DNA of 64,000 bases, taken from contig NZ_JAIOUO010000003.1 of NCBI RefSeq assembly GCF_019931195.1, forward strand, positions 620,001 through 684,000, read 5' to 3'. The notes under the pieces are model-generated. The model was not told the origin of the DNA, did no database searches, and saw nothing but the letters and a program-made list of their open reading frames with translations. The stretch is from Marinobacter sp. F4216. Lineage in GTDB: Bacteria; Pseudomonadota; Gammaproteobacteria; Pseudomonadales; Oleiphilaceae. The position numbers and the translations under genes were made by a program. Positions 57,213 through 64,000 of this stretch are shown here, piece after piece; the first letter of the stretch is position 1; every line of letters starts with the position of its first letter.

Positions 57213-57953
57213 ATGCGCATCCCCCGCATCTATACGGATTCCCCCCTGGGCGAAGGCGTGACTACGGATCTGGATGACAACGCGGCCCAGCACGTGGGCC
57301 GCGTATTGCGCATGCAACCCGGGCAGGAACTGCTTCTGTTCAACGGGGACGGCAAGGACTATCCGGCCACCATCGCCGAATCCGGCAAGAAGCGGGTCGC
57401 GGTGTCCGTGGGCACACCGGTCGACAATCCGACAGAATCCTCACTTTCCATTGTTCTTGGCCAATCCCTCTCCAAGGGCGACCGCATGGATTACGCCGTG
57501 CAGAAAGCCGTTGAAATGGGCGTGACGCAGATCGTGCCGCTGACCACCGAACGGTGCGATGTAAAGCTCAAGGGTGACCGGGAAGAAAAACGCCTGCGGC
57601 ATTGGCAGTCGGTGGCCATCAGTGCCGCCGAACAATGTGGCCGCGCCCGGGTTCCTGACATCCTGCCGGTCATGACCATTGACCAGTGGCTGGAACACAG
57701 CCGCGAATGCAATCTGCGCCTGGTTCTTCACCACCGGACCGAACAATCCCTGTCATCGATGACGCCGCCGGCCAGTGTTGCCCTGATGGTGGGCCCCGAG
57801 GGTGGGCTGACTGCCGACGAAATTGCCATGGCCGAGCAGTCCGGTTTCCACCCGGTCGCTCTGGGGCCGCGCGTCCTGCGCACCGAAACCGCTCCTGTTG
57901 CCGCCATCGCCCTGTGTCAGTGGTTGTGGGGTGATTACGGCAATCCTACCTGA
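57213..57953 (+). CDS. rsmE: 16S rRNA (uracil-1498-N3)-methyltransferase
   Basis: A 246-residue SPOUT methyltransferase. The N-terminal PUA-like domain (HVGRVLRMQPGQELLLFNGDGKDYPA) is followed by the knot domain with QSLSKGDRMDYAVQKAVEMGVTQIVPLTTERC, SAAEQCGRARVP, MVGPEGGLTADE and LGPRVLRTETAP. It methylates the ribosomal small subunit decoding region. Close spacing suggests cotranscription with bioA. Confidence 0.95.
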   Translation: MRIPRIYTDSPLGEGVTTDLDDNAAQHVGRVLRMQPGQELLLFNGDGKDYPATIAESGKKRVAVSVGTPVDNPTESSLSIVLGQSLSKGDRMDYAVQKAVEMGVTQIVPLTTERCDVKLKGDREEKRLRHWQSVAISAAEQCGRARVPDILPVMTIDQWLEHSRECNLRLVLHHRTEQSLSSMTPPASVALMVGPEGGLTADEIAMAEQSGFHPVALGPRVLRTETAPVAAIALCQWLWGDYGNPT

Positions 57954-58083
57954 CCGGTACAGCCGTCTCAGACTGGCGCCCAAGTCATTGACAGGCCTGA
58001 GGTTGACACACATGATGCTGAGTCAATCGCCTGCCTGACGGGCTCAAAAACGATACGAAAGAACCACCTAGCGCGAGTTACGG

Positions 58084-59313
58084 ATGACGAGTTTGTTCAC
58101 CAACCCTGAGTTCTGGCAATACCTCAGTATCCCTGTGATTGCCGCCCTGATTGGCTGGACCACCAACTGGCTGGCCATCAAAATGACCTTCTACCCTCTG
58201 GAATTCGTCGGCAAACCGCCCATCTTTGGCTGGCAGGGCATCATCCCGTCCAAGGCCCGGAAAATGGCGGCCAAGAGCGTCGACGCCACCATCGCGAAAA
58301 TTGGCACCGTGGATGAAATTTTCCAGCAGATCGACCCGAAGGTGCTGGCCACACACATCGTCAGCTCGGTGGACCCCCGTATCGAGGAATACGTGGATGA
58401 AATGATGGCAAAGGAGCACCCGACCTTCTGGGAAAACCTGCCCTCCTCCGCGCGCAAGATGGTGTACGAGCGAGTCAGAAAGGCGACCCCTCAGCTGGTC
58501 GACAATCTGGTGGAAGATCTATCGGACAACATTGAGGATCTCCTCGACATCAAAGGCATGGTCATTGACCGCCTGGCCAGGGACAAGCGGCTTCTGAACC
58601 GGATCTTTCTGGAATGCGGCGAGGTGGAGTTCCGCTTCATCATCAACTCCGGCCTGTATTTCGGTTTCCTGTTCGGTCTCATCCAGATGGCCGTCTGGTA
58701 TTTCTATCCGGTCTGGTGGGTGCTGCCCTTCTTCGGCTTGCTCGTGGGCTGGGCCACCAACTGGATTGCCCTGAACGTCATCTTCCGGCCACTGCATGCC
58801 AGGAAAGTTGGGCCACTCAAGATTCAGGGACTGTTCCTAAAGCGCCAGCCGGAAGTGGCCGAATCCTTTTGCCACATCGTGACCCATGAAATCCTGACGG
58901 TGGGAAATATTATTCGCGCCATTCTGGATGGCCCAAAAGGCGACCGCGCCCGAAACATGGTCAAGAAACACATCAAACCTCTGGTGGACGAAACCGCTGG
59001 CATGGGCAAGGCACTGACCCAGGTGGCGTTCGGCCCCACCGGATTTGCCACCCTGAAGAACCAGGTTGGGGAAAAGGCCATCGAGATTTCAAAGACGTCG
59101 TTCAACAACCCGGTGTTCGAGCAGGACCGGGCGCGGGCGGTGGAATCGATTATGGTGGAACGCATGACGGCGTTGTCGTCTGAGGAATTCCAGGACCTGT
59201 TGCGGCCCTGTTTCCAGGAAGATGAAATCAAGTTGATTCTAGTGGGCGCTTTCCTGGGGATGACCGCGGGTATCTTCCAGCTGGTGTTCGTATTCGGTCA
59301 GGCGGTGCTCTGA
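58084..59313 (+). CDS. DUF445 family membrane protein
   Basis: A 409-residue protein with an N-terminal helix (YLSIPVIAALIGWTTNWLAIKMTFYPLEFVG), a middle pair of membrane helices (YFGFLFGLIQMAVWYFYPVWWVLPFFGLLVGWATNWIALNVIFRPL) and a C-terminal one. The GWTTNWLAIKMTFYPLE sequence is repeated in modified form as GWATNWIALNVIFRPLH, the DUF445 signature. Between them lie long charged helical regions. Function is unknown. Confidence 0.9.
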   Translation: MTSLFTNPEFWQYLSIPVIAALIGWTTNWLAIKMTFYPLEFVGKPPIFGWQGIIPSKARKMAAKSVDATIAKIGTVDEIFQQIDPKVLATHIVSSVDPRIEEYVDEMMAKEHPTFWENLPSSARKMVYERVRKATPQLVDNLVEDLSDNIEDLLDIKGMVIDRLARDKRLLNRIFLECGEVEFRFIINSGLYFGFLFGLIQMAVWYFYPVWWVLPFFGLLVGWATNWIALNVIFRPLHARKVGPLKIQGLFLKRQPEVAESFCHIVTHEILTVGNIIRAILDGPKGDRARNMVKKHIKPLVDETAGMGKALTQVAFGPTGFATLKNQVGEKAIEISKTSFNNPVFEQDRARAVESIMVERMTALSSEEFQDLLRPCFQEDEIKLILVGAFLGMTAGIFQLVFVFGQAVL

Positions 59314-59344
59314 CCGCCCGCCTTATCCGACGGCACCACCCTTA

Positions 59345-60757
59345 TTACGGTCGGGCCGTCTCTTCACCTTGCGGAGTCAACTTTTCGGCCGGCTCAGTAG
59401 ACTCTTCATCTTGCCCGTCAGCCTCTTCACCATCCTTCACCGCGCGGTCCACCAGGTCAGGATCCCTGGCAAGTTCGGCAAAGGTTTTGTCAAACAGATC
59501 GTGCTCTCCGCGAATCTCCTTGAGCGGGATCGGAAAGGGCAAACGATCGACCACCCGATCCTCATCCTGACGAACCGCAGAAAGCACATCATTAATGGTG
59601 ATGCGATCCAGCACCCGGCCAGGCACCAGCTGGTCTCCCTGACGACCCGCCAGCGATAACAATCCAGCCCGGATGAGTTTGTCACTCACCCCGCGTGTGA
59701 CCTCGCCCGGCACTCGCAACCGTTGCTCCAGTTCCTCTTGCTGAGGCGCAGCCTCACCTTTGGTGAACGGCACGGACACCAGCCACATGAGCGACAGTGC
59801 CACCTTTTCCTGCAACTCGGGCGCCAGCTGAACCTGCCGACGCTTGGCCACCGATCCCGGGTTCTGCAAATAGAAGGTCAGGCTGGCACCCAGCAACAGG
59901 ATCAGCCAGTTAAGGTATGTCCAGATCAACAGGATGATACCGATGGCAAAGCTGGAATAGATGGCTGCGTACTTCGCTGACCCGGCAACGAAGGAGGCGA
60001 ACAACATGCCGGCCGCCTGCCAGGACACCCCGGCCACCAGCCCGCCAATAAAGGCGTACTTGAGTTTGACCCGGGTATTGGGCATGAAAATGTAGACGAA
60101 GGTGAAGGCACCGACCACCAGGAAGAATGGCGTTAACCGGCTCAACATCAGGATGGCCGACCCGAACGGTTCGATGGCGATGAGTTTCTGAACGAACGTG
60201 GAGGAGAAAATGGTGGCACTGACACCAATGGCCGACACCATCAGCAGCGGCCCCACCATGATCACGCTCAGGTAATTGCTGAAACGCTGCCCCAGCGAAC
60301 GCATATCCGGCACTCGCCAGATCATGTTGAAGGAACGTTCGATCTTTTGCAGCAGGGAGATCACGGTGTAAACCAGCAGGGCCAGGCCGAGAGAACCCAG
60401 GACCCCCACCTTCATATTGTCCACGAAGCCGAGAATCTGTTCGGCTATTTCCAGCCCCTGGGGCCCCATGGGCTCGAAAAACTGAAACAGGAAAGGCTCG
60501 ATTCGCTGGTGCACCCCCATTGCCTTCAGTACCGAGAAACTGAGCGCCAGCAAGGGCACGATACTCAGCAAGGTGGTGTAGACCAGCCCCATGGCGTGAA
60601 GGGTCAGGTGACCACTGAGGACATCCCGGATTAACGCATAGGAGGTGCGCCCGGATTTATAGAGCCAGGTCCACGGCCACTGCGTCGGTGGATTGGGGTT
60701 GGCGAGTATCCACGTTTCTACGGCCTTCAGCCGGTCTTTCATTTGGGAAGAAGCCAC
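59345..60757 (-). CDS. YihY/UPF0761 family inner membrane protein
   Basis: A 470-residue protein with six predicted membrane helices in the N-terminal ~300 residues (LHAMGLVYTTLLSIVPLLALSFSVLKAMGV, NMIWRVPDMRSLGQRFSNYLSVIMVGPLL, FVYIFMPNTRVKLKYAFIGGLVAGVSWQ, IGIILLIWTYLNWLILLLGASLTFYLQ). A soluble winged-helix-like tail ends in an acidic stretch. It belongs to the YihY family, formerly misnamed ribonuclease BN; its role is unsettled. Confidence 0.92.
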   Translation of the reverse strand: MASSQMKDRLKAVETWILANPNPPTQWPWTWLYKSGRTSYALIRDVLSGHLTLHAMGLVYTTLLSIVPLLALSFSVLKAMGVHQRIEPFLFQFFEPMGPQGLEIAEQILGFVDNMKVGVLGSLGLALLVYTVISLLQKIERSFNMIWRVPDMRSLGQRFSNYLSVIMVGPLLMVSAIGVSATIFSSTFVQKLIAIEPFGSAILMLSRLTPFFLVVGAFTFVYIFMPNTRVKLKYAFIGGLVAGVSWQAAGMLFASFVAGSAKYAAIYSSFAIGIILLIWTYLNWLILLLGASLTFYLQNPGSVAKRRQVQLAPELQEKVALSLMWLVSVPFTKGEAAPQQEELEQRLRVPGEVTRGVSDKLIRAGLLSLAGRQGDQLVPGRVLDRITINDVLSAVRQDEDRVVDRLPFPIPLKEIRGEHDLFDKTFAELARDPDLVDRAVKDGEEADGQDEESTEPAEKLTPQGEETARP

Positions 60758-60952
60758 TCAACATCCTGTTGTCACGGTTTTACACAGAATATCAGGCAGA
60801 TACCTGACACAACAGAGTATGGCCAATTCCAGGCCAATTGCGAACCTAACCAGACTGCATAACCATATGGCATGAATTTACTTCCAGTTATATAGCGATT
60901 CCTGTAGAAATGTCTGCGAAATTGACGAATTTTTCCGAACAGGTGTTCCTTT

Positions 60953-62206
60953 ATGCGTCTGCAGTATTCTCTGGCCCTCGTTGCGGCCACCGCCATCGCT
61001 CCGGGTGCCGCCCTGGCAACCAACGGTTACTTTGCCCACGGCTACGGCACCATCAACAAAGGCATGGCCGGTGCCGGAACAGCCCTGGGACAGGACAGCA
61101 TTGCCGCCGCGACCAACCCCGCCGGTATGGCGTTTGTAGGTGACCGGATGGACGGTGGATTCGAGATCTTCTCGCCCAGACGCCAGTATGAAGTTGAGGG
61201 AACGGTTCAGGCGCCTCCCGCCTTTTCACTGCAGCCGGGCACCTATAAAAGCAGCCGTAACGGTTTCGTGATTCCGCACCTCGGCTTTAACCGGCAGGTC
61301 ACCGACGAGCACACACTCGGCGTATCGGTGTTTGCCAACGGTGGCATGAACACCTCGTACCCCGGCAAGAACGGCGGTCCCTTTTATGGTGGCCGCACCG
61401 GTGTCGACCTCAAGCAGGTATTTATCGCGCCGACCTGGTCCTGGGAATTCGCGGACAATCAGGCCTTCGGTATTTCCCCCCTGATTGCCTATCAGCAGTT
61501 CGAGGCCAAGGGACTGAGCCAGTTTGCGCCCTTCTCTTCCGACCCTGACGCGCTGACCGACAACGGCACCGACGATGCCTGGGGTTACGGTTTCCAGATC
61601 GGATGGCAGGGTGAAATCACCGACACCCTGCGCGGCGGCGTCAGCTGGCGCAACATCCTGCACATGAACGAATTCGACAAGTATCAGGGCCTCTTTGCCA
61701 GGCAGGGGGACTTCGATATTCCCCAGATGTTCAAGGCGGGCATAGCCTGGTCTGGGATTCAGGATCACTGGATCCTGCTGGATGTTCAGCACATCCGCTA
61801 CAGCGAAATTGACAGTGTGGGTAACCCGCTGCTGCCGAACCTGCAGACCGCCCAGCTGGGCAACGATGACGGCGCCGGTTTTGGCTGGGACGACATGACT
61901 GCCTACAAGCTGGGCTGGCAGTGGCAGCAGACCAGGGAGCATGCCTGGCGCGCTGGCATAAGCTACGGCAAGAACCCGATTTCCAGTGAAGATGTGCTGT
62001 TCAACATCCTGGCCCCGGGCGTTCAGGAGTGGCATGTCACTGGTGGTTTCACTCACAACCTCACCGCAGATCTGCAGTTGTCCGGCATGGTGTTCTATTC
62101 ACCAGCCAAAGAAGTGAAGGGCCCCAATCCGCTGTCACCTAACCAGACCATTGCTCTGGAGATGTACCAGGTCGGCGCCTCCGCCAGCGTCGGCTGGAGC
62201 TTCTAG
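60953..62206 (+). CDS. FadL/OmpP1-family outer membrane transport protein
   Basis: A 417-residue outer membrane beta-barrel for hydrophobic substrates. Signal peptide LALVAATAIAPGAALA, then the hatch region TNGYFAHGYGTINKGMAGAGTALGQDSIAAATNPAGMAFVGDRMD with the family's NPAG motif. The C-terminus ends GASASVGWSF, the expected aromatic-ended strand. In an alkane user it may import hydrocarbons or fatty acids, but substrate is inferred only from family. A strong terminator follows. Confidence 0.93.
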   Translation: MRLQYSLALVAATAIAPGAALATNGYFAHGYGTINKGMAGAGTALGQDSIAAATNPAGMAFVGDRMDGGFEIFSPRRQYEVEGTVQAPPAFSLQPGTYKSSRNGFVIPHLGFNRQVTDEHTLGVSVFANGGMNTSYPGKNGGPFYGGRTGVDLKQVFIAPTWSWEFADNQAFGISPLIAYQQFEAKGLSQFAPFSSDPDALTDNGTDDAWGYGFQIGWQGEITDTLRGGVSWRNILHMNEFDKYQGLFARQGDFDIPQMFKAGIAWSGIQDHWILLDVQHIRYSEIDSVGNPLLPNLQTAQLGNDDGAGFGWDDMTAYKLGWQWQQTREHAWRAGISYGKNPISSEDVLFNILAPGVQEWHVTGGFTHNLTADLQLSGMVFYSPAKEVKGPNPLSPNQTIALEMYQVGASASVGWSF

Positions 62207-62247
62207 GACGGTATAGAAATTGAGATAAACAACGGACGATCTCACTC

Positions 62248-62272
62248 GCCCCGGCACTGCCGGGGCTTTTTT
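62248..62272 (+). terminator. Rho-independent terminator after the FadL-type gene
   Basis: GCCCCGGC-ACT-GCCGGGGC 8-bp perfect stem followed by TTTTTTA. Confidence 0.9.
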
Positions 62273-62285
62273 ATTTGGGCGGCGT

Positions 62286-63221
62286 CTAGGCGACGGAATT
62301 GAGATTGCCCGCTGTGATATTCACGATGCGCTGTCGTGCCTCCCGGCTTGCCCAGGCTGAGTGCGGTGTAACGATGAGATTGGGGATGTCATCCGCCAGC
62401 AACGGATTCCCATTGCGGGGCGGCTCTTCGGTCAGCACATCAAATCCTGCACCACCGATCTGGCCTGAACGAAGCGCATCGGCCAGCGCCTGCTCGTCCA
62501 CTAACCCACCGCGGCTGGTGTTGATCAGCAACGCGTCGTTTTTCATCATGCCCAGCTCACGGGCGCCGATAAGATTGCGGGTCTCCTCTGTCAGCAAGCA
62601 ATGCAGTGACAGTACATCCACTTTCGGCAACAGCTCGTCCAGGGGAACCCGTGGAATGCCATCCACTTCCCCGGCCTCCTGCCCCGGCCTGGCCCCAAGC
62701 AGAATATTCATTCCGAAGGCCCTGGCTCGTTCGACCACGCCCTGCCCCAGATCACCGTAACCAATGACCCCCAGTGTCCGGCCTTCCAGCTCTAGAATGG
62801 GATGGTCCATCAAACAGAACATATCGCTTTTGGCCCATCGCCCTTCGCGAACGTCCCGGTCGTAATCCAGTAGACGAGTCGCCAATGCCAGCATAAGCGC
62901 CAGGGTGTGCTGGGCGACCGTCGAACGGCCATAGTTGGTCACGTTCATCACGCGAATGTCATGGTCCCTGGCGGCCGCCTGATCGATGTTATTCAGACCG
63001 GTGGCGACCACGGCGATGTGCTTCAATTCGGGACAGGTTTCGAAATGGGATCGCTGCAACACCACTTTGTTGGTGATAACAGTGTCGAATCCGCGAATTC
63101 GATCCAACACCTGCTCCGGTGTCGTTCGTCCATGTTTCACCAGCGAACCGGTGGCCTGCTCGATGGGCGACAGGTCGACGTCGCTTCCCAGTGTATCGGC
63201 GTCGAGAAAGACGGCTTTCAT
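62286..63221 (-). CDS. D-2-hydroxyacid dehydrogenase
   Basis: A 311-residue NAD-dependent dehydrogenase. The Rossmann motif GVIGYGDLGQGVVERARAFGM, TSRGGLVDEQALADAL with the catalytic Arg/Glu region, and the catalytic His in VTPHSAWASREAR are present. The sequence resembles glycerate/hydroxypyruvate-type dehydrogenases, but the substrate cannot be fixed. GGAGG lies upstream of the ATG at 63221; the longer frame to 63275 reads through this site and is rejected. It is divergent from tpm. Confidence 0.93.
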   Translation of the reverse strand: MKAVFLDADTLGSDVDLSPIEQATGSLVKHGRTTPEQVLDRIRGFDTVITNKVVLQRSHFETCPELKHIAVVATGLNNIDQAAARDHDIRVMNVTNYGRSTVAQHTLALMLALATRLLDYDRDVREGRWAKSDMFCLMDHPILELEGRTLGVIGYGDLGQGVVERARAFGMNILLGARPGQEAGEVDGIPRVPLDELLPKVDVLSLHCLLTEETRNLIGARELGMMKNDALLINTSRGGLVDEQALADALRSGQIGGAGFDVLTEEPPRNGNPLLADDIPNLIVTPHSAWASREARQRIVNITAGNLNSVA

Positions 63222-63298
63222 GCTTTTCTTTTCTCCTCCATTCAGACACGCACAGATTAGGTTAGACTGAAGCAAACGTGCAAATGAGGGCCTCGATC

Positions 63299-63952
63299 AT
63301 GGAGCATCAATTCTGGCACGAGCGCTGGGCTAAAAAGGAAATCGGTTTTCACGAAGGAACGGTGAACCAGTACCTTCACGACCACTGGCCGGATCTGGCC
63401 GGAGCCTCGTCCGATGCGGTTCTTGTTCCACTCTGTGGCAAAGCCCACGACATGTGGTGGCTGCACGACAGGGGCCATCCGGTGATTGGTGTCGAGCTGA
63501 GCCCGGTCGCCTGCAAGGACTTTTTTGAGGAGGGACAGGAGAAAGCCAGGGTGCATCCCGGCGAACCCTTCACCACCTTCAAGCACGATGATCTCGAACT
63601 CTGGTGCGGTGATTTTTTCCAACTGGTGCCGTCGGACCTCAAGCACGTTCGTCTGGTCTATGACCGAGCCGCGCTGATTGCCCTGCCACCCAATATGCGC
63701 AGGGGCTACGTTGAGCATCTGACCGCCATCATTCCGGACGGCACCCGCATCCTGCTGATCACCCTGGACTACGACGGGCAACTGCAAGGCCCTCCGTTCA
63801 ATGTCAGTGACGATGAAGTCCGGGAACTCTACGCCGACGATTACGACATTGAACTCCTGCTCACCAACACCCTGCCCCGGGACCACCCGTTCACCAAGCG
63901 CAAAGGGCTGGATGGCGCTACGGAAAGCGTGTTCCGGCTGATCAAGCAGTAG
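63299..63952 (+). CDS. tpm: Thiopurine S-methyltransferase family protein
   Basis: A 217-residue SAM-dependent TPMT. It starts MEHQFWHERWAKKEIGFHEGTVNQYLHDHWP, then VLVPLCGKAHDMWWLHDRGHPVIGVELSPVACKDFF and VYDRAALIALPPNMRRGYVEHL, all typical of bacterial TPMT. Bacterial members methylate selenium and tellurium species as well as thiopurines. GAGGG lies eight bases before the ATG at 63299. Confidence 0.94.
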   Translation: MEHQFWHERWAKKEIGFHEGTVNQYLHDHWPDLAGASSDAVLVPLCGKAHDMWWLHDRGHPVIGVELSPVACKDFFEEGQEKARVHPGEPFTTFKHDDLELWCGDFFQLVPSDLKHVRLVYDRAALIALPPNMRRGYVEHLTAIIPDGTRILLITLDYDGQLQGPPFNVSDDEVRELYADDYDIELLLTNTLPRDHPFTKRKGLDGATESVFRLIKQ

Positions 63953-63975
63953 TCCCCTTCGGCGACAGTTTGTCG

Positions 63976-64000
63976 GGGCGCAGGAATTTTTTGTGCGCCC
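63976..64000. other. Inverted repeat at the right window edge
   Basis: GGGCGCA ... TGCGCCC (7-bp arms, 11-base loop containing a T-run) lies 24 bases after tpm and ends at the window edge. It may be a terminator or part of a longer feature beyond the edge. Confidence 0.35.

Overview
The window looks like chromosome from a marine gammaproteobacterium, most probably Marinobacter or a close relative. The evidence is the gene mix: an AlkB alkane hydroxylase, a complete urt-ure urea cluster, LutABC lactate oxidation, a tkt-epd-pgk-fba block and a SahR-type regulator beside metK-ahcY-metF. Intergenic palindromes are also frequent. The genus is an inference from content; no search was run. No rRNA, tRNA, CRISPR array or complete insertion sequence was seen.

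Layout. 1-8.1 kb: a truncated potassium channel, a cold-shock/DUF1294 membrane protein, a CopD-like membrane protein, a Tat-exported multicopper oxidase, an exported TPR protein and several small conserved proteins. 8.1-19.9 kb: a minus-strand urea locus, urtABCDE (ABC urea importer) followed by ureDABCEFG (urease and its nickel-insertion factors). Candidate NtrC and sigma-54 sites precede urtA, and a GntR-type regulator is divergent. 21-25.4 kb: a ComEA-like protein and a tightly overlapping lutABC-eamA operon. 25.4-28.1 kb: gloA, alkB and a divergent FadR-type regulator with a matching operator. 28-34 kb: DUF523/DUF1722, DUF481, trhO, a DsbA-like protein, a DUF6435 protein and cbpA-cbpM. 34-39.5 kb: central carbon genes fba, pgk, epd and tkt. 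39.7-44.4 kb: an ArsR-methyltransferase fusion (SahR-type) and the SAM cycle genes metK, ahcY, metF. 44.5-55.5 kb: an accessory-looking redox/sulfur region. It holds a 998-residue BTAD-ATPase-TPR regulator, a duplicated DUF4242 protein, OsmC, a flavin monooxygenase, a cysteine synthase-glutaredoxin fusion, a CMD protein, a homocysteine S-methyltransferase family protein and a TetR regulator. 55.8-64 kb: bioA, rsmE, DUF445, a YihY family protein, a FadL-type porin, a 2-hydroxyacid dehydrogenase and tpm.

Most notable signals. (1) Five ~92-106 bp intergenic elements share one cloverleaf-like fold: a variable but self-complementary outer stem and two inner hairpins with TCC(A/C) loops, one carrying a five-base bulge. 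Three lie inside the urease operon. (2) A 176-bp MITE-like element with 29-bp terminal inverted repeats fills the urtB-urtC gap. (3) CCACG repeats with an exact 12-base period precede both osmC-monooxygenase and cysM/glutaredoxin-CMD, on either side of the giant BTAD regulator; this suggests an undescribed regulon. (4) Regulator/operator pairs can be read for SahR, the AlkB-linked GntR and TetR, plus candidate NtrC/sigma-54 control of urea uptake.
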